DNA of 64,000 bases. Origin: Paramacrobiotus metropolitanus. Its lineage: Eukaryota > Tardigrada > Eutardigrada > Parachela > Macrobiotidae. The stretch spans positions 124,001 to 188,000 of the forward strand of contig NW_026570271.1 of NCBI RefSeq assembly GCF_019649055.1, given 5' to 3'. The position numbers were made by a program, and so were the translations under genes. The notes below the pieces were generated by a model. That model did no database searches and was not told the origin of the DNA. It saw nothing but the letters and a program-made list of their open reading frames with translations. Position 1 is the stretch's first letter; each line of letters opens with the position of its first letter. Positions 1-13,310 of the stretch are shown here, one piece after another.

Positions 1-414
1 CGGATCTATTTCTCCTTACCAGTTTTACTGCTGAGGCCGGATAGCGCTTGAACTCCTGGTCAACTAACTCGATGCACTTAATCACTCAAAAATTTCGAAT
101 ATACTTGCATTCTGCAAAAAGATACAACAGATCGGAAAAATACTGTAACCCTTTCCGAAACGAACAGCTGACGTGTCACATTAAAACATCAATCCGCTAA
201 AAGGTGCAGTAAGATCCATAAGCACGTGGTTTTCGCACTTTATAACATGTAGAAGCCGGGGTTATGCCATTTCCAGCAATGATATTACAATTTACGGAGA
301 AATTACCATCTTCTTCGGCTGCCCCTTGTACTGTTATTGGGTATTGCGCAACAAGCGAAAATGCCGGATTTCTCTAAATTAAACTGCGACCCACATCCGT
401 GCTTTTGTTTTCAG

Positions 415-639
415 GGCTCAAAGCGCAGCAAAAGTTTTTATTCGGAATTCCAAAAGTGTTCTACCCGTCAGTTCATCAGTGAAGTCGGCCGACGCATAAA
501 AGATCAAACAGGAGAAGCGCGCGCTACCGAGTTTTTGTGGCAGCGTATAAGCGTCGAAATTCAGCGCGGAAATGCCGCATCTGTTCTGGGTACTGTTGGT
601 TGTTCAAAAGAACTGGAAGAGTTGTTCCATTTGTTTTAG
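415..639 (+). CDS. Terminal coding exon of an unidentified gene
   Basis: Seen: a polypyrimidine-rich acceptor ending GTTTTCAG lies directly before base 415, an open frame runs 74 codons from there to a stop at 637-639, and an AATAAA signal follows about 60 bases later. The peptide is basic near its start and ends in a segment containing the run QRGNAASVLGTVG. I do not recognise the family. The frame is also open for some 26 codons upstream of the acceptor, so an unspliced reading is possible. Earlier exons would lie left of the window. The acceptor, open frame and poly(A) signal together make a real last exon more likely than chance. Confidence 0.45.
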   Translation, partial: GSKRSKSFYSEFQKCSTRQFISEVGRRIKDQTGEARATEFLWQRISVEIQRGNAASVLGTVGCSKELEELFHLF

Positions 640-697
640 CTATTCAATATTTGAGTTTTAAGTGTAAAACGGCATTTTGCTTGTACATGTTGAAATC

Positions 698-703
698 AAT
701 AAA
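698..703 (+). promoter_or_regulatory. Poly(A) signal AATAAA
   Basis: A canonical AATAAA lies 59 bases after the stop of the terminal exon at 415-639, a typical spacing for a short 3' UTR. Confidence 0.4.
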
Positions 704-1113
704 GAAGTTCTACGTTTATCTTAGTCGTTTAGCTAAGCGTGACAACAGAAATTATTACGAAAAACACTTCCTCAATGCTATCCTAGTCGGGAATTGTGCC
801 CATCACACATAAATTATAGCATTTTCGCGTTGTATTTGAAACTGAATATTGGAATAATTGCTTAAAAAACTCTTTCGTCCGCCTGTCGAGCCTGTTATGC
901 CGGTATCCGAGGAGCAACCGAGTGAGCAGCTAGTTGAATGTCGCGCTTAATTATACGGGTAGAATAGCTGGACACAACTACAAAACAAGTGAAAATTATC
1001 GATAATATCCAGTGCACGAGTAAGCAATGCAGTGAGGCATTTAATTGTTCATCTGTTATCAGAAAACAAAACAATTTTCAGTGGAAGTCACGCCCTATCA
1101 AAGGCTAAAAATA
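704..1113. other. No gene seen
   Basis: AT-rich sequence without convincing exons. The short open frame across 537-812 is a shadow of the terminal exon and its 3' flank. Confidence 0.4.
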
Positions 1114-1390
1114 ACGAAACGTACGACGGATCGTTCGTCGTATCGACCGTAAGGGTCTCGTTTAGTATCAATCATCTCCAGTTTCTTATTGTTGTATTAC
1201 GAAACACAACGAAACGTACGACGGATCGTTCATCGTATCGACCGTAAGGGTCTCGTTTAGTATCAATCATCTCCAGTTTCTTATTGTTGTATTACGAAAC
1301 ACAACGAAACGTACGACGGATCGTTCATCGTATCGACCGTAAGGGTCTCGTTTAGTATCAATCATCTTCAATTTATTATTGTTGTATTAT
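1114..1390. repeat. 95-bp tandem repeat, about three copies
   Basis: Units start at 1114, 1209 and 1304, each opening ACGAAACGTACGACGGATCG and continuing with a shared body. The second and third differ from the first by single bases. Copies are contiguous, so this is a minisatellite and not a spaced array. Each unit holds a short near-palindrome built on CGTACGACGGATCGTTCG. Confidence 0.9.
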
Positions 1391-2284
1391 TGCATCTTTA
1401 TGTTCTTATCAGTGATCTACGAAATCACCAACACTGTTTCTTGTTCCATTTTCGTTTTATTTTCTATGTGTTTATCTGGCTTTGGATAAGTCCGATTTTC
1501 GGTCTGTCCAACTGTGACTCCGATATACCTTCTGTAGGTGCGGGTTAGAAGACTTTTATCCGAATGTCACATTATGCCAGCAAATCGTGTACGCTGTACA
1601 AACTTAATGAATCGTGATAAAGCTTGACAGTTCGAGTGAAGTTCCAAAAAAAGTGCGCAATAGTTGAACAGTTCCAATGCGTCATTCAGTAGTCAACGGA
1701 GCTTTTAAGGAATTCGGAGCACTGCATCCGCCCGATAGACTTGTACAATCTCGGATCCTTTTTTGTAACACAATTTCGTTTTTTGTGACAAAAAGGCGCA
1801 TAATGCTGCCAGGAGATGGTACGGAAGTACTTCAACTTACTGAAAATTTAGATTTTGTGTTGTAATACTAGCGTATTTATTCGAAAACCACACAGAGAAC
1901 TGAAAATACATAGTTATGTGTGTGACAACCACAGCAATCCGCCGTTTCTCAAAGTTCAAGCTGTAAACACTTGCTAATAAACTTACAAATAAAAACTGCT
2001 AATAAAACTTGCTAACCAAATCAGAAGAGAATTGCACAGCGTAATCGGCAAAATCGGCAAACTACAGTACAGATCTTGCATCGACACCGTTGGATGCCAC
2101 CGTAACAATTATTGTTAGGTGTGAAAAACCGGATAAACGGGAAGCATTATTCCTGAGCCTCAAATCCTTAATATCAGTGGAGTGAGTAGTGCCACTGCTT
2201 AGCGGAAGCCGTGACTAATACGTTACAGCTGTTATAGTAACCAAAAACTTGACGGTGAACACTCAGTATAGTTTTCAAAAAAAG

Positions 2285-5200
2285 TCAATGGATAGCTTGA
2301 ACAGAATGCACAATACTGGTTTCCAGTGTACTTTGCGATTGATACTTAACAATATGCTTGCCCATCGTTTCCGGTTTCCGGGATTTGAACTTACATCCTG
2401 TACAGTATAAAAAATCCCCCCTGGCGAAAAGCTTCGCGTGCTCATTGTCTGCCAAATGTAACAGGAATGCGTCTGCTTCCTCACAGAATAACCGACAAAT
2501 GTGACACTCATATCTTACACTAACTCTGCCCGTGGTCGAATTTTCTGGCGGAAGTAACGTCTCGGAGGCGGTTCCCATGCACGAACCTAGCGAAGCACTG
2601 GAATTTGGAAATACTGGGATTTCGCCGGTGGAAAGTCGTCTTGTATCGGTTTTCATATCGACACCGACTTCCGGAGTGCGCTCTGATGAATCCTCCGGCG
2701 GTTGGTTGCCGTTACTTGACATCCACTCAGGTCGCGACGGCTCTGCAGTATTTGGAAAGATCGGGGCCGAAATATTTGGATCTGCTACTGTATCTGACCG
2801 CTGCTGCCTCGCATCAGCAACATATTTGTCTCCGAACTGCCGGATTGTGACTGCCGGTGTATCGCTTGTCTCCTGCGCGTCAACTGCAATCGAAGGAGGA
2901 GCCTAGGTAAGAAAGCAATAAATAGATAAAATTTATTATCACAATTTCATATGGCTTAACCCTTTGGCGCCCTGTGGTGTAGGCGACGTCAGTTGGTGCG
3001 AGTTAGACGCACCAACTGCAGTCGAAGGTGGAGCCTAGGTAAGAAGGCATTTTCAAAATAAAGGTAAAATTTATGCTCACTGTTTTATATGGCTTAAGAA
3101 ATGTGCAGCTCATGATTTCGCCATAGCAGGTGCTTTTCTTGGCAGATCTATAGTTTGCAAAATGAAGAAACGTTTTCCCGTCAAAATGGGTAAGCAATAC
3201 ATCGCTTTTGAGCGTTGATGTAACTAGTATCCTCACTTTCCTGTGTAACAGCATCAATCAATCTTAGAAACAAATAAAGAATTAATTTGGCACACTGAGT
3301 TATCTTACATTTAAATTGCTGAGCTGGCCAGTTGGCATTGTTTTGTCGTGGTTCTTGTCCAGCCCTTTGTCAACTCTACTGTCATCTTGAAAGGATGCGG
3401 CGTCGGTCAAGAAAATAACATCGAGATGCTTTTTCACCGCATCATACGAACATCCCTGTTGACGTAGTTTTAGGACGATGGATTGCATTTCCTGATACTG
3501 GCCGCATTCCTTGTTTGTAACCTTCTCCTGTGCTTGAATGATCGGGTCTGGCGAAATCGTGGGCGTATCAGCAGTTAGTGTCATGGGCGGCTCACAGTCC
3601 ATTTTGTCATGTTCGTGTTCTGGACTGCTTTCCCTGTTTCGGCTGTTTGCACCCTTCTCTCGCGCTTCAGTATTAGGGTTTGACAAAGTCGAAGTCGCTT
3701 TAACCATTACTAATAGGACGATCGGCGGGTCACCGTTAATTTGATTATGTTGATGTTCAGCACTGATATTACACCCAGCGTTAGTGTTAGCTGGTGACAA
3801 CGGCCGCTGGCTCTCCATTACATCCGTGATGTTTTGGTCGAGTGCAGACTGTGCAGCAGCGGTGTGCTGCCCGCTCATAGTACCCACTGAACAGCTCTTT
3901 GTGGGGGTCAGGCGCCGCTGAAGTCCGGAACTAAGAGTAACTAAGTCCGGGGTAACAGATACACCCTGGTAGCACGGCCGGGATGCCGAATATTCCAAGG
4001 TCATCGAAATATCGCGGCTGGTTGTCTGCCTCTCGGCTTCACCCTGTTGCAGCGCATCCTCCTTTTCGACAGCTACAACAAGCAGAGATGAAATCATGAC
4101 GTAGCAGTTAGGACTCTGGAAGGCTGTGTCCATAAAACATTTTTTCGCAACAGGTTGACTGTGCTAAAAGATGAATAAAGATTCTCTTCGATTAACAAGA
4201 CTTAGCAATAGAGCAGTCAGCAGACATCATCATGTACTGTAGTACGTATATATGGATAATCAGACATTCGACCCGTATTGCCCGGCTGTTAATAATCATA
4301 GTAAATCCATAAGCGTGATTTCCGATATCAGTTAACGACTCAAGTTACATATTAAAACAGTTAGCGATTTAAGCAATTAGTCTGCCCGTTGTAAACGTTA
4401 ACATAAGAATTTTTAACGGGGAAAATATCAACGGCATACAATCATTACTGCACTTCTGTAGAAAGAATTCGATCTCCATGCAGTTCATTGTCAGTGTTAT
4501 GAGACTATTTAGCTAATCCACATACCAGACTGGTTGCTCTCGATATCCCGGTCCACCAGTTCTTGCGAGACGTGTTCCGAAACACCTTCAACTTCTGCTT
4601 TTTCATTCTGATCGGCAGATACAGGAATATTAGATGTGGATGCTTCGTCGCGATCACACGTAAGGGTGTAATAACAATCAGAACAACAGTCTAGAAGGTG
4701 TGTAGTTGTACTGCCTAATTGGTCACACTGTCCTGTCTTCCGACGAGACAATCTACGGCACACACTTGCGCTGTTATTGCCGCCATCCTCCTTATGTGGC
4801 GGTGTTTGAAGAACCCGCTCTTCTTCCGGATCGACCAGTCTAAAAGCGGGCTCTACATCATCGTCTCTTGCACTACTTAACGGACGCTCATCCGGTGTGT
4901 TTCCTCCTTCGCCGGCGTTTATCGCTGCTTGCATGCGCGTCTTGCCCATCTTATGCTGTTCCGATATCGTATCTTCCGACAGTGCTTCTGCAGACATTTT
5001 ATGGGCAATTTTTCGCGCCCGTCGGTAAGTTTTTCTAGGGCGGTCCCTTAACTTTTTCCCATTCTGCAGCAGCAACCTTCTTAAAGAATTTCGGGATACG
5101 CCGAACTTTTTAGAGATGTACGACCCACTATGACCTTCTTCAAAGCAGTTAAGTATCCCTTCTATCTGTTTCTGACTGACAGGAGGTTTATCTGGTGCAT

Positions 5201-5653
5201 TGAAACAAAATCCGGCGTAACGAATTACAGCGGTTGCGGCATCAACCGTTACGTTAACCTCACGGGCAATATCCGCTCTTGAGTACCCACGATGGAACAA
5301 CTGCTTGATTGCTTTCTTTTGTTCTTCAGTAAGGCCGATCATTCGTCGCATTAGGTTTACGGTCGACCTGCCAACCTTAAACTGCCGTGCAGTTTGCGCT
5401 TCGCTGCATTTTCCATCTTGCGCTCGCTTTATAATCTCTTCGTTTTTCTCCTCGGTTAATTGGGGTCGAAAGAATACTTCATTTTTCCGGACGGTATAAT
5501 TTACTGTGTGAAAACTGATGCCCAGACGTTCCGCGATTTGCAAATTCGTGCTGCCAGCCTTGCGCAGTTCGCAGATCGATCGGCTTTTTTCTTCTTCCAT
5601 TTCTTTGTTGTTTGACGAGTTTGTATCAATCTGTGTCGATTCCAATGGTTGCC
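2285..5653 (-). CDS. Gene A: four-HTH, zinc-knuckle putative DNA-binding protein
   Basis: Exons (minus): 5653-4526, 4072-3309, 2902-2285. Borders are good GT-AG sites, and the phases (1, then 0) join into one open frame. Starting at the TTG codon at 5645, the reading is 833 codons; the first ATG is 15 codons further in, and a conserved acceptor just upstream of 5653 suggests that an earlier exon may supply the true start. Counting from 5645, HTH units lie at about residues 21-55, 64-102, 104-145 and 156-195, followed by a basic RDRPRK-type patch, then an acidic linker with a CCxxC cluster. Exon 2 ends in a helical module (LKLRQQGCSYDAVKKHL). Exon 3 ends with a CxxC-x12-H-x5-H finger and a second CxxC-x12-H lacking its last His. 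HTH units suggest sequence-specific DNA binding in the nucleus; this is inferred. No transposase catalytic domain is seen. Family not recognised. Confidence 0.75.
2881..3094. repeat. Duplicated exon-3 acceptor region in intron 2 of gene A
   Basis: About 80 bases covering the start of exon 3 and its acceptor (2881-2961) recur at 3012-3094, including a second CCTAG acceptor. Reading from the upstream copy hits a stop after about 30 codons, so it looks like a decoy or dead copy. Gene B lacks it. A hairpin (GTTGGTGCG, 7-base loop, CGCACCAAC) lies at 2992-3016, at the junction. Confidence 0.7.
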
Positions 5654-7049
5654 CTGCTACAACAAATGTTTTTATAGCAGAGGCCTGAAAACACTTTTCG
5701 GTTTACACTCAGTCTATGTATTTTCAATCCGTGGGAGCCAAAAGGCATACAGAATAGCTTTGGTAACGCTTGTAGTCACCAAATGACCTGAAATTCAGCT
5801 TTCCGGATAGGCCCTTCGGGTAACCATTCCAGCCAAAAGTCACCATTTTGGTGGTAGGGGTAGGAGGACACGGCAAAACTGTCCGGTGGGACAAAAGGGA
5901 CACTGTTGCGAGTCTGTGACTACAGGCGCACCCGAACAACGGGAATGTAACATTGCGCCGCACTCAAATATGACGCCCGACTTTTGGCTGGACGCTGGGA
6001 GGTTTCGGTTTAGGTGTGAGACGTTTTCTCTTTGCGATATATTGCCATTACCCAACTGCCCGCGGACATTTGGCCAAAAAGGAATTCAAAGCGCTTGTGC
6101 GACTTGGCTTCAAGATGTTTTTTAATATTTTCAAATTTTTTGTTACTTTGTTTTTGTTCTTTTATTTTTCTTTGGCTTCTAAGATTTCTCCATTTTTTTT
6201 AGATTTCGTATAAATTTTTTCAGTTTCTTGTGTTTTTTATGTTTTGTTTTCTAATGGTTTCGTATGGTTTCTTATGCTGTGTGCCGCACAGGCACCCAGC
6301 AGTGGGCCGTACATTCTCGCCGCTGCCGTGCACCGATGAATTTCAAGCCCACTTGCATTGGCCCGTGCCACTGCTGCCGAATTGACAAATTTTTAAAATT
6401 TCGTTATTGATAAGCAAAAATAATTTTTATCAGCGAATATGCTAACAAATTTTATTCAGCAAATGCGTAATTTAAAACAAATTTAGTTAAATACGCTTGC
6501 GAGCTGAGCACTTATAGAAACGTCTTGCGTAAGCAGCTTCCAGTGATAAACGTTGAAAGTTGCAAAAAGAAATTTTCGATGATATATAACTCCTTTGGGT
6601 GGGATGCGCACCGAGAACCCGGAAACCCAAAAGATGGCGAACTAACCTGCTGTAGAAATTGCTTTGAATTTTTACAAGTTATTAAGCTGGCTCAGTTTAT
6701 GTCATAAAGATTTATTCAGTAGTCACAATCAAACATACTAAGAATCTGGTCGATTTTACAAAAAAACTGCAGTTCCAAGACAAGTTTCTGAGGCATTACG
6801 TCTCAAACATAAATTTTTATGGCTTCATCGCGGTAGTCTATTATCGGTTACCTTGAAACAGAAGGATACTGTTCCAAAAACAGCGAAACTTCAGTGAAAA
6901 TTACCTTAAAAAGTCAAGTTTCTTCGAACCCCAAATTTTTTTACAATACACATGTCGTATTTTTCTGCATCGCGTTACTGTATACAATACGTTTTTCATG
7001 TTACGTAATTTATTACGATTACATAAGCTGGGCGCACTGATTACCTTAC

Positions 7050-7454
7050 CGTTCTTGGTTTCCAGTTCACCGAAGGCAAGAGCCTCAATCTCGGTGAAAT
7101 CGATGTCCTCCACAACTTGTGCTTCCGGAGTCGCTGCTTCCTCATTCTCGTTGGGCATTGAAGGGCCGTCGGTTTGATTCCCGCCTTGAAACTCTAAAGG
7201 GCTGTGACCACTTCCAGAATTTACTGCACATCCGTGCCAGGATTTCGGGCAACGACGCAGGATGGCCTTTAGCTGTGGCACCTGCTGAACTTGCGGTTTA
7301 TCATGATGCACTTCATTGACAAAGCGTATCTCCCACATGTCGGCTCCTGGTTGGCTTCCAACAGGATCTTCTGCACCACCCAGGTACTGGCTCTGGTTCA
7401 CTTCTTAGTTGGCGCGTACGTGTGACTCTCGTTCCGCAGTTTCAACACAATCTC
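7050..7454 (-). pseudogene. Candidate upstream exon of gene A, frame disturbed
   Basis: Seen: an acceptor TTATCTGCAG before 7454 and a donor AACG|GTAAGG after 7050, with a matching segment upstream of gene B (21811-22220). The first residues read IVLKLRNESHTYA, resembling the exon-2 module of the same family (IVLKLRQQGCSYDA). The last part reads FTEIEALAFGELETKNG and ends in phase 1, which fits the phase-1 acceptor at 5653. However, the frame of the first part differs from that of the last part, and in copy B the change of frame falls elsewhere. Either the exon is decaying in both copies or its borders are more complex than I can see. Confidence 0.45.
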
Positions 7455-9800
7455 CTGCAGATAAGACTGGAATATTTAAAGTTGCAAATTTGAACATCAA
7501 ATTAAAATCAGTTCAAAATCTGGCACTAAAGTTATATAAAGGTCACAAAGGTCAAAGCATTTTCTTCACAAATTATTAGTTTCCCTTTCTAAACGGTCTG
7601 ATTATAGAAACATGCAAATTCTGTAATCGCAAATGTTTTTTCTGCGGTACTCGGTAGTGATTCGGACATTCCACTAGATCTACCAAAAACGGAAAATAGT
7701 AACAGCATTCCCCGAATACAGTGACTTTCTAATAAAAAAAACAGCTCTCAGATTTCTAACACTATGGCAACCGGTTCTGGATCGCAACGCACTCCATCCA
7801 TGCAGTCTTGTTTCAGAAAACTGAAAGAACTTACTATACCAGTAGCCAGTAGGGACTTAGAAGTGAATGCGCAACGGCCGTCTCCGTCTTCACTCTCGCT
7901 TTCAGCAAGCGCTGCTGTGCTACTGCTAACCATAGTTCCACAATTTCTTGTACCTACTGAAAGATATTCTCAAGGTTCTTTCTGATATTTTAATAGGTCA
8001 TAATGAATACAGACTTACAGAGACCCATATTCTGGGTGCTAGAAATCGAAGAGAAAAGAAATCTGCTGAGAAAACCTGACAATACCGCGCATCAGTTACT
8101 ATCGCAGCAGTTTTCTCTGACTTCCTTTTTCTTGCCGACATGTATTCCACTAAAATCTTATGAAAACATAAGAAAATAATTATAAGAAAGCCGAAGAGCC
8201 TGAGCAAATTAACATGATATATGGAGAATACGCGAGGCATACTGTGAGGTTACTCTAGGATACGCTAGTGAAAAGGAATGTCCACTTTAACGATATTCGC
8301 AATAAACAAAGTATATTATACTTGCATTCGCACCACCTTCGAAGGCCCACAGTATCCTCTACGTATCCTTCATGTATTCTGCTTTGGGTTTATCAGTAAC
8401 CGCAATATCCCAGTGTACTTTAACGTATTATTAATGTATCCGTCGAGCATCTTTCAAGTTTCGCTTTGGTTCCTTTAACTTCCTTAGTAGGATACATTCG
8501 GGATGTATAATGGGCACTGCAGAGGAACGTTGAGATACGGCAGTGATTAAAAAAAAGTTTTAAGTTTAAAGAATACATATATGAAGGATACAGATACACA
8601 GAGAATACTGTCAGATACGGTGGGATATTGTGGATACAAATCAAAATAAATGCCCGGAAATATTTATGGACTAACCTGGCTACAGGCGAATTTTTTGACT
8701 CACCATGTCAGGGGTGCAAGCGAGGCGTAGCTGATACACAGCCTTACAGAAAGCGAGAATGCTCTTATTACAGCGTCTTAGCACCGAAACACAGCGGGGG
8801 AATGCGCTGTGTTTAACGGCAACCGTTCCACGTTGTGAGGGTTTAAAATCATCACAGTCAATATTATACATAAAAACAAAATGAAAAGCATTTAAACTAT
8901 AAATGCTGTTTAGTTTTGCTTTATAATATTATTTGCGATGTTAAAAAATTGTGTCTCATAATTCAGTAAATTTCGTGAGACTAAACAAAAGTGAGAATGC
9001 TTCAGCTCTGTGCATGCACATACATTCATTCAGATTAATAATCAGTGTATGAGGCACAAAATTTTAAGAAACTGACTGCACAGAACGTACACGTGCGCCT
9101 CCCTGAATAACAGGATAACCCCGGATAATTACTCAGATAAATTAGACGAGCAGAACAGATAGGTACCCGTAGTGCACTAATATGCTTTGTATTGCCAGGT
9201 GACCGTATGGCGTCACCGTTGCGCCTACGTACCTCATTCAAAGTCACCGGGGTCCGGTACTCTTCCATAACAAACAAACATGATTTTTTTGCGTTTTTAA
9301 TAAGTTAGACCTTCGCTGAGCAGTGAGCACCGATCGGTCATCTATCTGTACAATATTAAGGTGCAATTTTCATTTCCTAAAATGCCGTTTCAAAAATGGA
9401 CCAGAAGGTACACGCTCCAACCCTACGTGCACATGCCGATATTTGCGCAGGCCGCGCTCCGGAAAGCTCGACTTCCCTTTCGGTACTTGGTTATCTGTTT
9501 GGTTATCACTTATCTGTTCGATTATCTGTTTGATTATCAGTTTATCTGTTTGATTATCACCCCCATTCGTCCATCTGTCTGAATGGCCCATTCAATTATT
9601 TAAAAAATCCAAGAAAGCGCACAGTGGCAACAGTTTCCTAACTACCCACCGTATGGTCGCTCGGTTGAGCACCTACTACATGTACAGAAATATTACTTGA
9701 ATGGGTAACGGTCGTTCGTTTGGTCACTCATGAATATAATTCCAAAGTGCACAATTCGATTTCCTCTCCGTTTTTATTCTTTACCTGAATAAGCAGGTCG
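7455..9800. other. Non-coding segment with no clear counterpart beside gene B
   Basis: Between the upstream exon of A and the point where alignment to the other duplicate resumes (about 9795), I see no convincing gene. A short minus-strand frame at 7933-7818 (Met, acidic Ser/Glu-rich) ends at a GTAAGT and could be a first exon, but nothing joins to it. Loosely repeated segments rich in GGATAC/GTATCC occur at about 8240-8640, partly in inverted orientation. Confidence 0.4.
9480..9565. repeat. Short minisatellite of TTATCTGTTTGA-type units
   Basis: About six degenerate 12-14-base units of the form (GA/GG)TTATC(T/A)GTTT in tandem. Confidence 0.7.
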
Positions 9801-12800
9801 CACCCTTTACAGAGTTCTTGACATTTTTAAAAAAGGTCAAACCGTTTTCCTTGCGCAATTGCGACGATTAAAAACATTGACGAAACATTTAAGCTACTCT
9901 GTACGCGACGCCACACGAGCCACTGTCCTACACTAGGACAGCTACAGCCATCGCCATGCGGTTGCGACGTCGCTGTGTAAGTGATACATGTGTAGAATAA
10001 AAGTGTCATCCAGAGCTTCAAAAATCATCTTTACGCTAATCACGAAATCGAGGAATCAGTCGAATGAAAATATATAAATCTCATTAGATGGCGAAGACGC
10101 ACATATGTAACATATTGCAGTACTAAAGTTATAATGGTGTAGTGCAATGGCTCGCGTGGCGTGGCTGAAGTGTTTTGTCGCTGTTTTTGTAACGACGCAA
10201 TTGCACGAAAATAGGTCAACCTTCTTTGAAAAGGGTGCAAATCTACTTAATCAGGGAAAGAAGAAAACCGGAAGGAAATCGATTTGTGGGAATTACTTTC
10301 AGGAGAGAGTCCGAGCGACCAACTGAACGCCCGGCGCCCGTTCGCTTACTGTGTGAGTGTGCTTAACCAAGCGATCATATGCGTAGTATGATTTTATTAG
10401 GAATTTTGTTTCCTTTGAAGTTGTTCAAACGTACTGCAAAAATAAATATGTAAACCGAAAATTTAGATCTCAGAATCCCAGATACTTCCGGTTGGTGAAC
10501 AAATGACAGCCATCTGGTGTGGCAGCGTGATTTGAATCGGCAAACTTTCTGCGAAGTTCAAAGTGAAGTCCTCATTTCTTTCGCAAAATATTTTTTCATT
10601 CTTTCTTTCACTTTTTCAAAAATCATTCTGCTAACTCAAAATTCTTGTTCAATTTAAGTCCACAATATTAAAGGAGCGGAAAATGCCTGATGGTTAGTTC
10701 GCATATGTTTATGCGCCCTCCGAGCCAGCAGCACCGTTTAGCACGGTTCACAGAATTTTAAAACGGGATGTAATCGCAAATTAGAATGCTTTTGGTTTTT
10801 TTTTGTCTGTTTTGAGGAAACGCCTCACTTTACTTTTTGCAAATGTGCAGAGAAGACGTTAATTGTAAGAGTTGACATTTCACGATAATCCCGTGAACCT
10901 TATAGTGCGAACACTGGAAAACCAACGTTGTGGTGTTCAACGGCGACCCTGCATCAGGCACATAAAATGTGTACTTACTCAATAGTTCATACTCATAACG
11001 ACCATTAAATGTGAAACCTACACTCTCTTATTACGGCTATTTTTAGGGGAGGCAGATAAATTAATTTATCACGCTGGCTTATCAAAGTAAAAAGCTATAG
11101 CCGTAACAAGCTAGTCTCGTGAGTGCACGAGTTTTTCGTTGAGTAATTCACTTATGTTAAGGTATAGCTGATTTTTTTCCGCGCAGTTTGCGTAAGGTCA
11201 GCTATTAATTACGATAATTATTTTAATAGATTGACAATAAGGAGATGCAATCATACGTATAGTAAACAAATTTAATGGAGATTATTTTTGTCACTAGTTA
11301 TTTTATGACTTCTCTTTTTGTCATTAGCGATGCCTTGATATATTTTACAGCACACGCGTACATCTACTTTGGGAGAACCACCCCCTGGCGACGGAATTCC
11401 AGCTTTGATTCTAGGTTTAATTAATGAATCTACAGAGTACGTACACAAATCACTAAGGAGTTAACAAGTGCAGTGAATTTTTACGAGTGATGTCATAAAC
11501 GCGCCGTAATATCATAATTCATAAACGCACCGTAATACCATGTGGCGCAGGATGGAATCATTTTATCTGCCGAATATTCAACAACAATTTGGAAACTGAG
11601 ACAATAATCACATTGCGCACACAAACAAATAGTCTTAGAAAACGTTTCGACATTATCACTTACAATTGAAAATTAATTGTTGGGTGAATATTCCAATAGA
11701 CGTTTGGCCGTTACAGCGTTCCCTGTTATCAGGTGTTTTGAACAATTGCGGAAATGAGAACGAAACTTTCAGTGTCACCTATCTAAAATCGACCGCTTCG
11801 CAAGTAAATCGGATTTAAATCACTGCGAATTTAGATTCCGATGGTTGGATATGGGTCGGATTGGGAAATTAAAAAACTTAACATTCGGGTTTTTTGAATA
11901 TTTGATCCGATGGCATAGACCGGGCAAGTAACCATACTCTTGTTCTACGGCGGAATAACCCAAGTAGACTCCGCATTCCGCCACTCAGCCATAAGGTTGG
12001 CTTCCAGCTTCCTTGGTCTATCTCAATGCTACGGGAGAATGGCGTGACCAGATTAATCACGGCAAAAGCGACAGCAGCGCCACGGCATTTCGAATGGCAG
12101 CTGCAAATTCCTACGCAGTAGCCACAGGATAGGTAGAACCATACAGGGAATAAACAAAGCAAAGCGGCGTATGTTTATTCCCTCTACGGTAGTTATGCTT
12201 CGCAATTTGAATTGTACATGTGCAGTACTGCCAATAACGAAACTGTATATTTTGAAAACTACAGTTATTATTATGATTTATCAATTATCAATTTATTAAT
12301 TTATTATTTACCAGTTATCAATTTATCAATTATCAATTTATTAGTTTTCAATTTGATTCGCATCATGTAATGCATTAAGTATCAAAGTTTCGATACGATG
12401 CTGCAAGAGAAAGGATTTTCTGATCGAGCGGTTAAGTTACAATGCGAGCAAGAAAGGAAGCTACGGGTTTAGGGTGTGTATTTGCTTTACTAATCTCGTT
12501 TATGTATTAAAATACTCTATGGTAGTTTAATGTCACAAACACCGGACTGCGATTGATGCGGAAGCATGTAAGTAAACAAATGAAATACTTCGGTTTTTTG
12601 TTAAATTTGAGTGTTAACGCTACGCCGCAGTTATGGAGTTATCATTATTATTTCACTGAAATAATTGCGCGTTATGGAGAGAGCATATTTTCTGTGCATC
12701 AAATTGCTTGTACTTATAAAACCACTTTAAGCCAAAGTTGCGCCATCTTCGGATTCATCTTCGTACAGACTACAGAGTAGTTGTAATAGCGTGTAAAAAA

Positions 12801-13310
12801 CTTTGCATTTTATTGTTTCATCTGTTAGTGAAAATACTAACGATTCTGGTTAAAGAACACTATTTCCGCAGCATTATTATCTCGAAACATATCCTGAATA
12901 TATACTATATAGAGCTGTTTTAAAAATAATATTTTCAGTAACTAACAGCAAGCTTAATGTTTAACTACACTTTGTAAAGTTAATACTTTTTATGATGTCA
13001 TTTGTTGTCTGTCTAATTTGAGACACAGTAACACAGATATCAACATTAATATCTTGCTGTGACCGCATTGCAACAAAACAAACTAGTACTACTGTAGTAG
13101 TAGCAGCAGAATCCCTATGCGTCCGAATGGTTTCTGCCCGGAAATCAGTGCTGCTGTATGGTGATGCCTTTATATAAGCGTTTATTTACAAAGCACGGAT
13201 CATAACATCCATGTTGTGCTTTTCAGAGTCTGAGGCAGTATTAAAGCAGACTGGACATGTTTAAGTAACTGACCCGCCGCTTTTGTCTGTCTGCTTAGCT
13301 AAAATTCTTT
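9800..13310. other. Intergenic duplicated DNA
   Basis: Matches 22770-22859 plus 25438-28800 on the other side of a transposon insertion. Open frames here are short and not conserved with the duplicate. An AT-rich run of ATCAATTT-type units lies at 12275-12356. Confidence 0.5.

Larger units (their letters stand above)
1725..13310. repeat. Segmental duplication 1, left copy (contains gene A)
   Basis: This block matches 16740-28800 in the same orientation. Anchors seen by eye are: CCGCCCGATAGACTTG at 1728 and 16743; all exons of genes A and B; the segment with GAGCCACTG at about 9915 and 25458; AAGAAAACCG(G/A)AAGGAAATCG at about 10260 and 25800; and AGTGCTGCTGTATGGTG at about 13150 and 28636. 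The offset drifts from about 15.0 to 15.5 kb because of later insertions and losses. Divergence is substantial, so the duplication is not recent. Outside gene A the block is non-coding as far as I can see. Confidence 0.85.

Noticed and set aside
1114-1390. Possible CRISPR-like array
   Set aside because: The 95-bp units are contiguous with no unique spacers, and the genome is eukaryotic.
2532-2906. 124-codon plus-strand frame opposite exon 3 of gene A
   Set aside because: It is a shadow of the conserved minus-strand exon; the equivalent frame is not kept opposite gene B.
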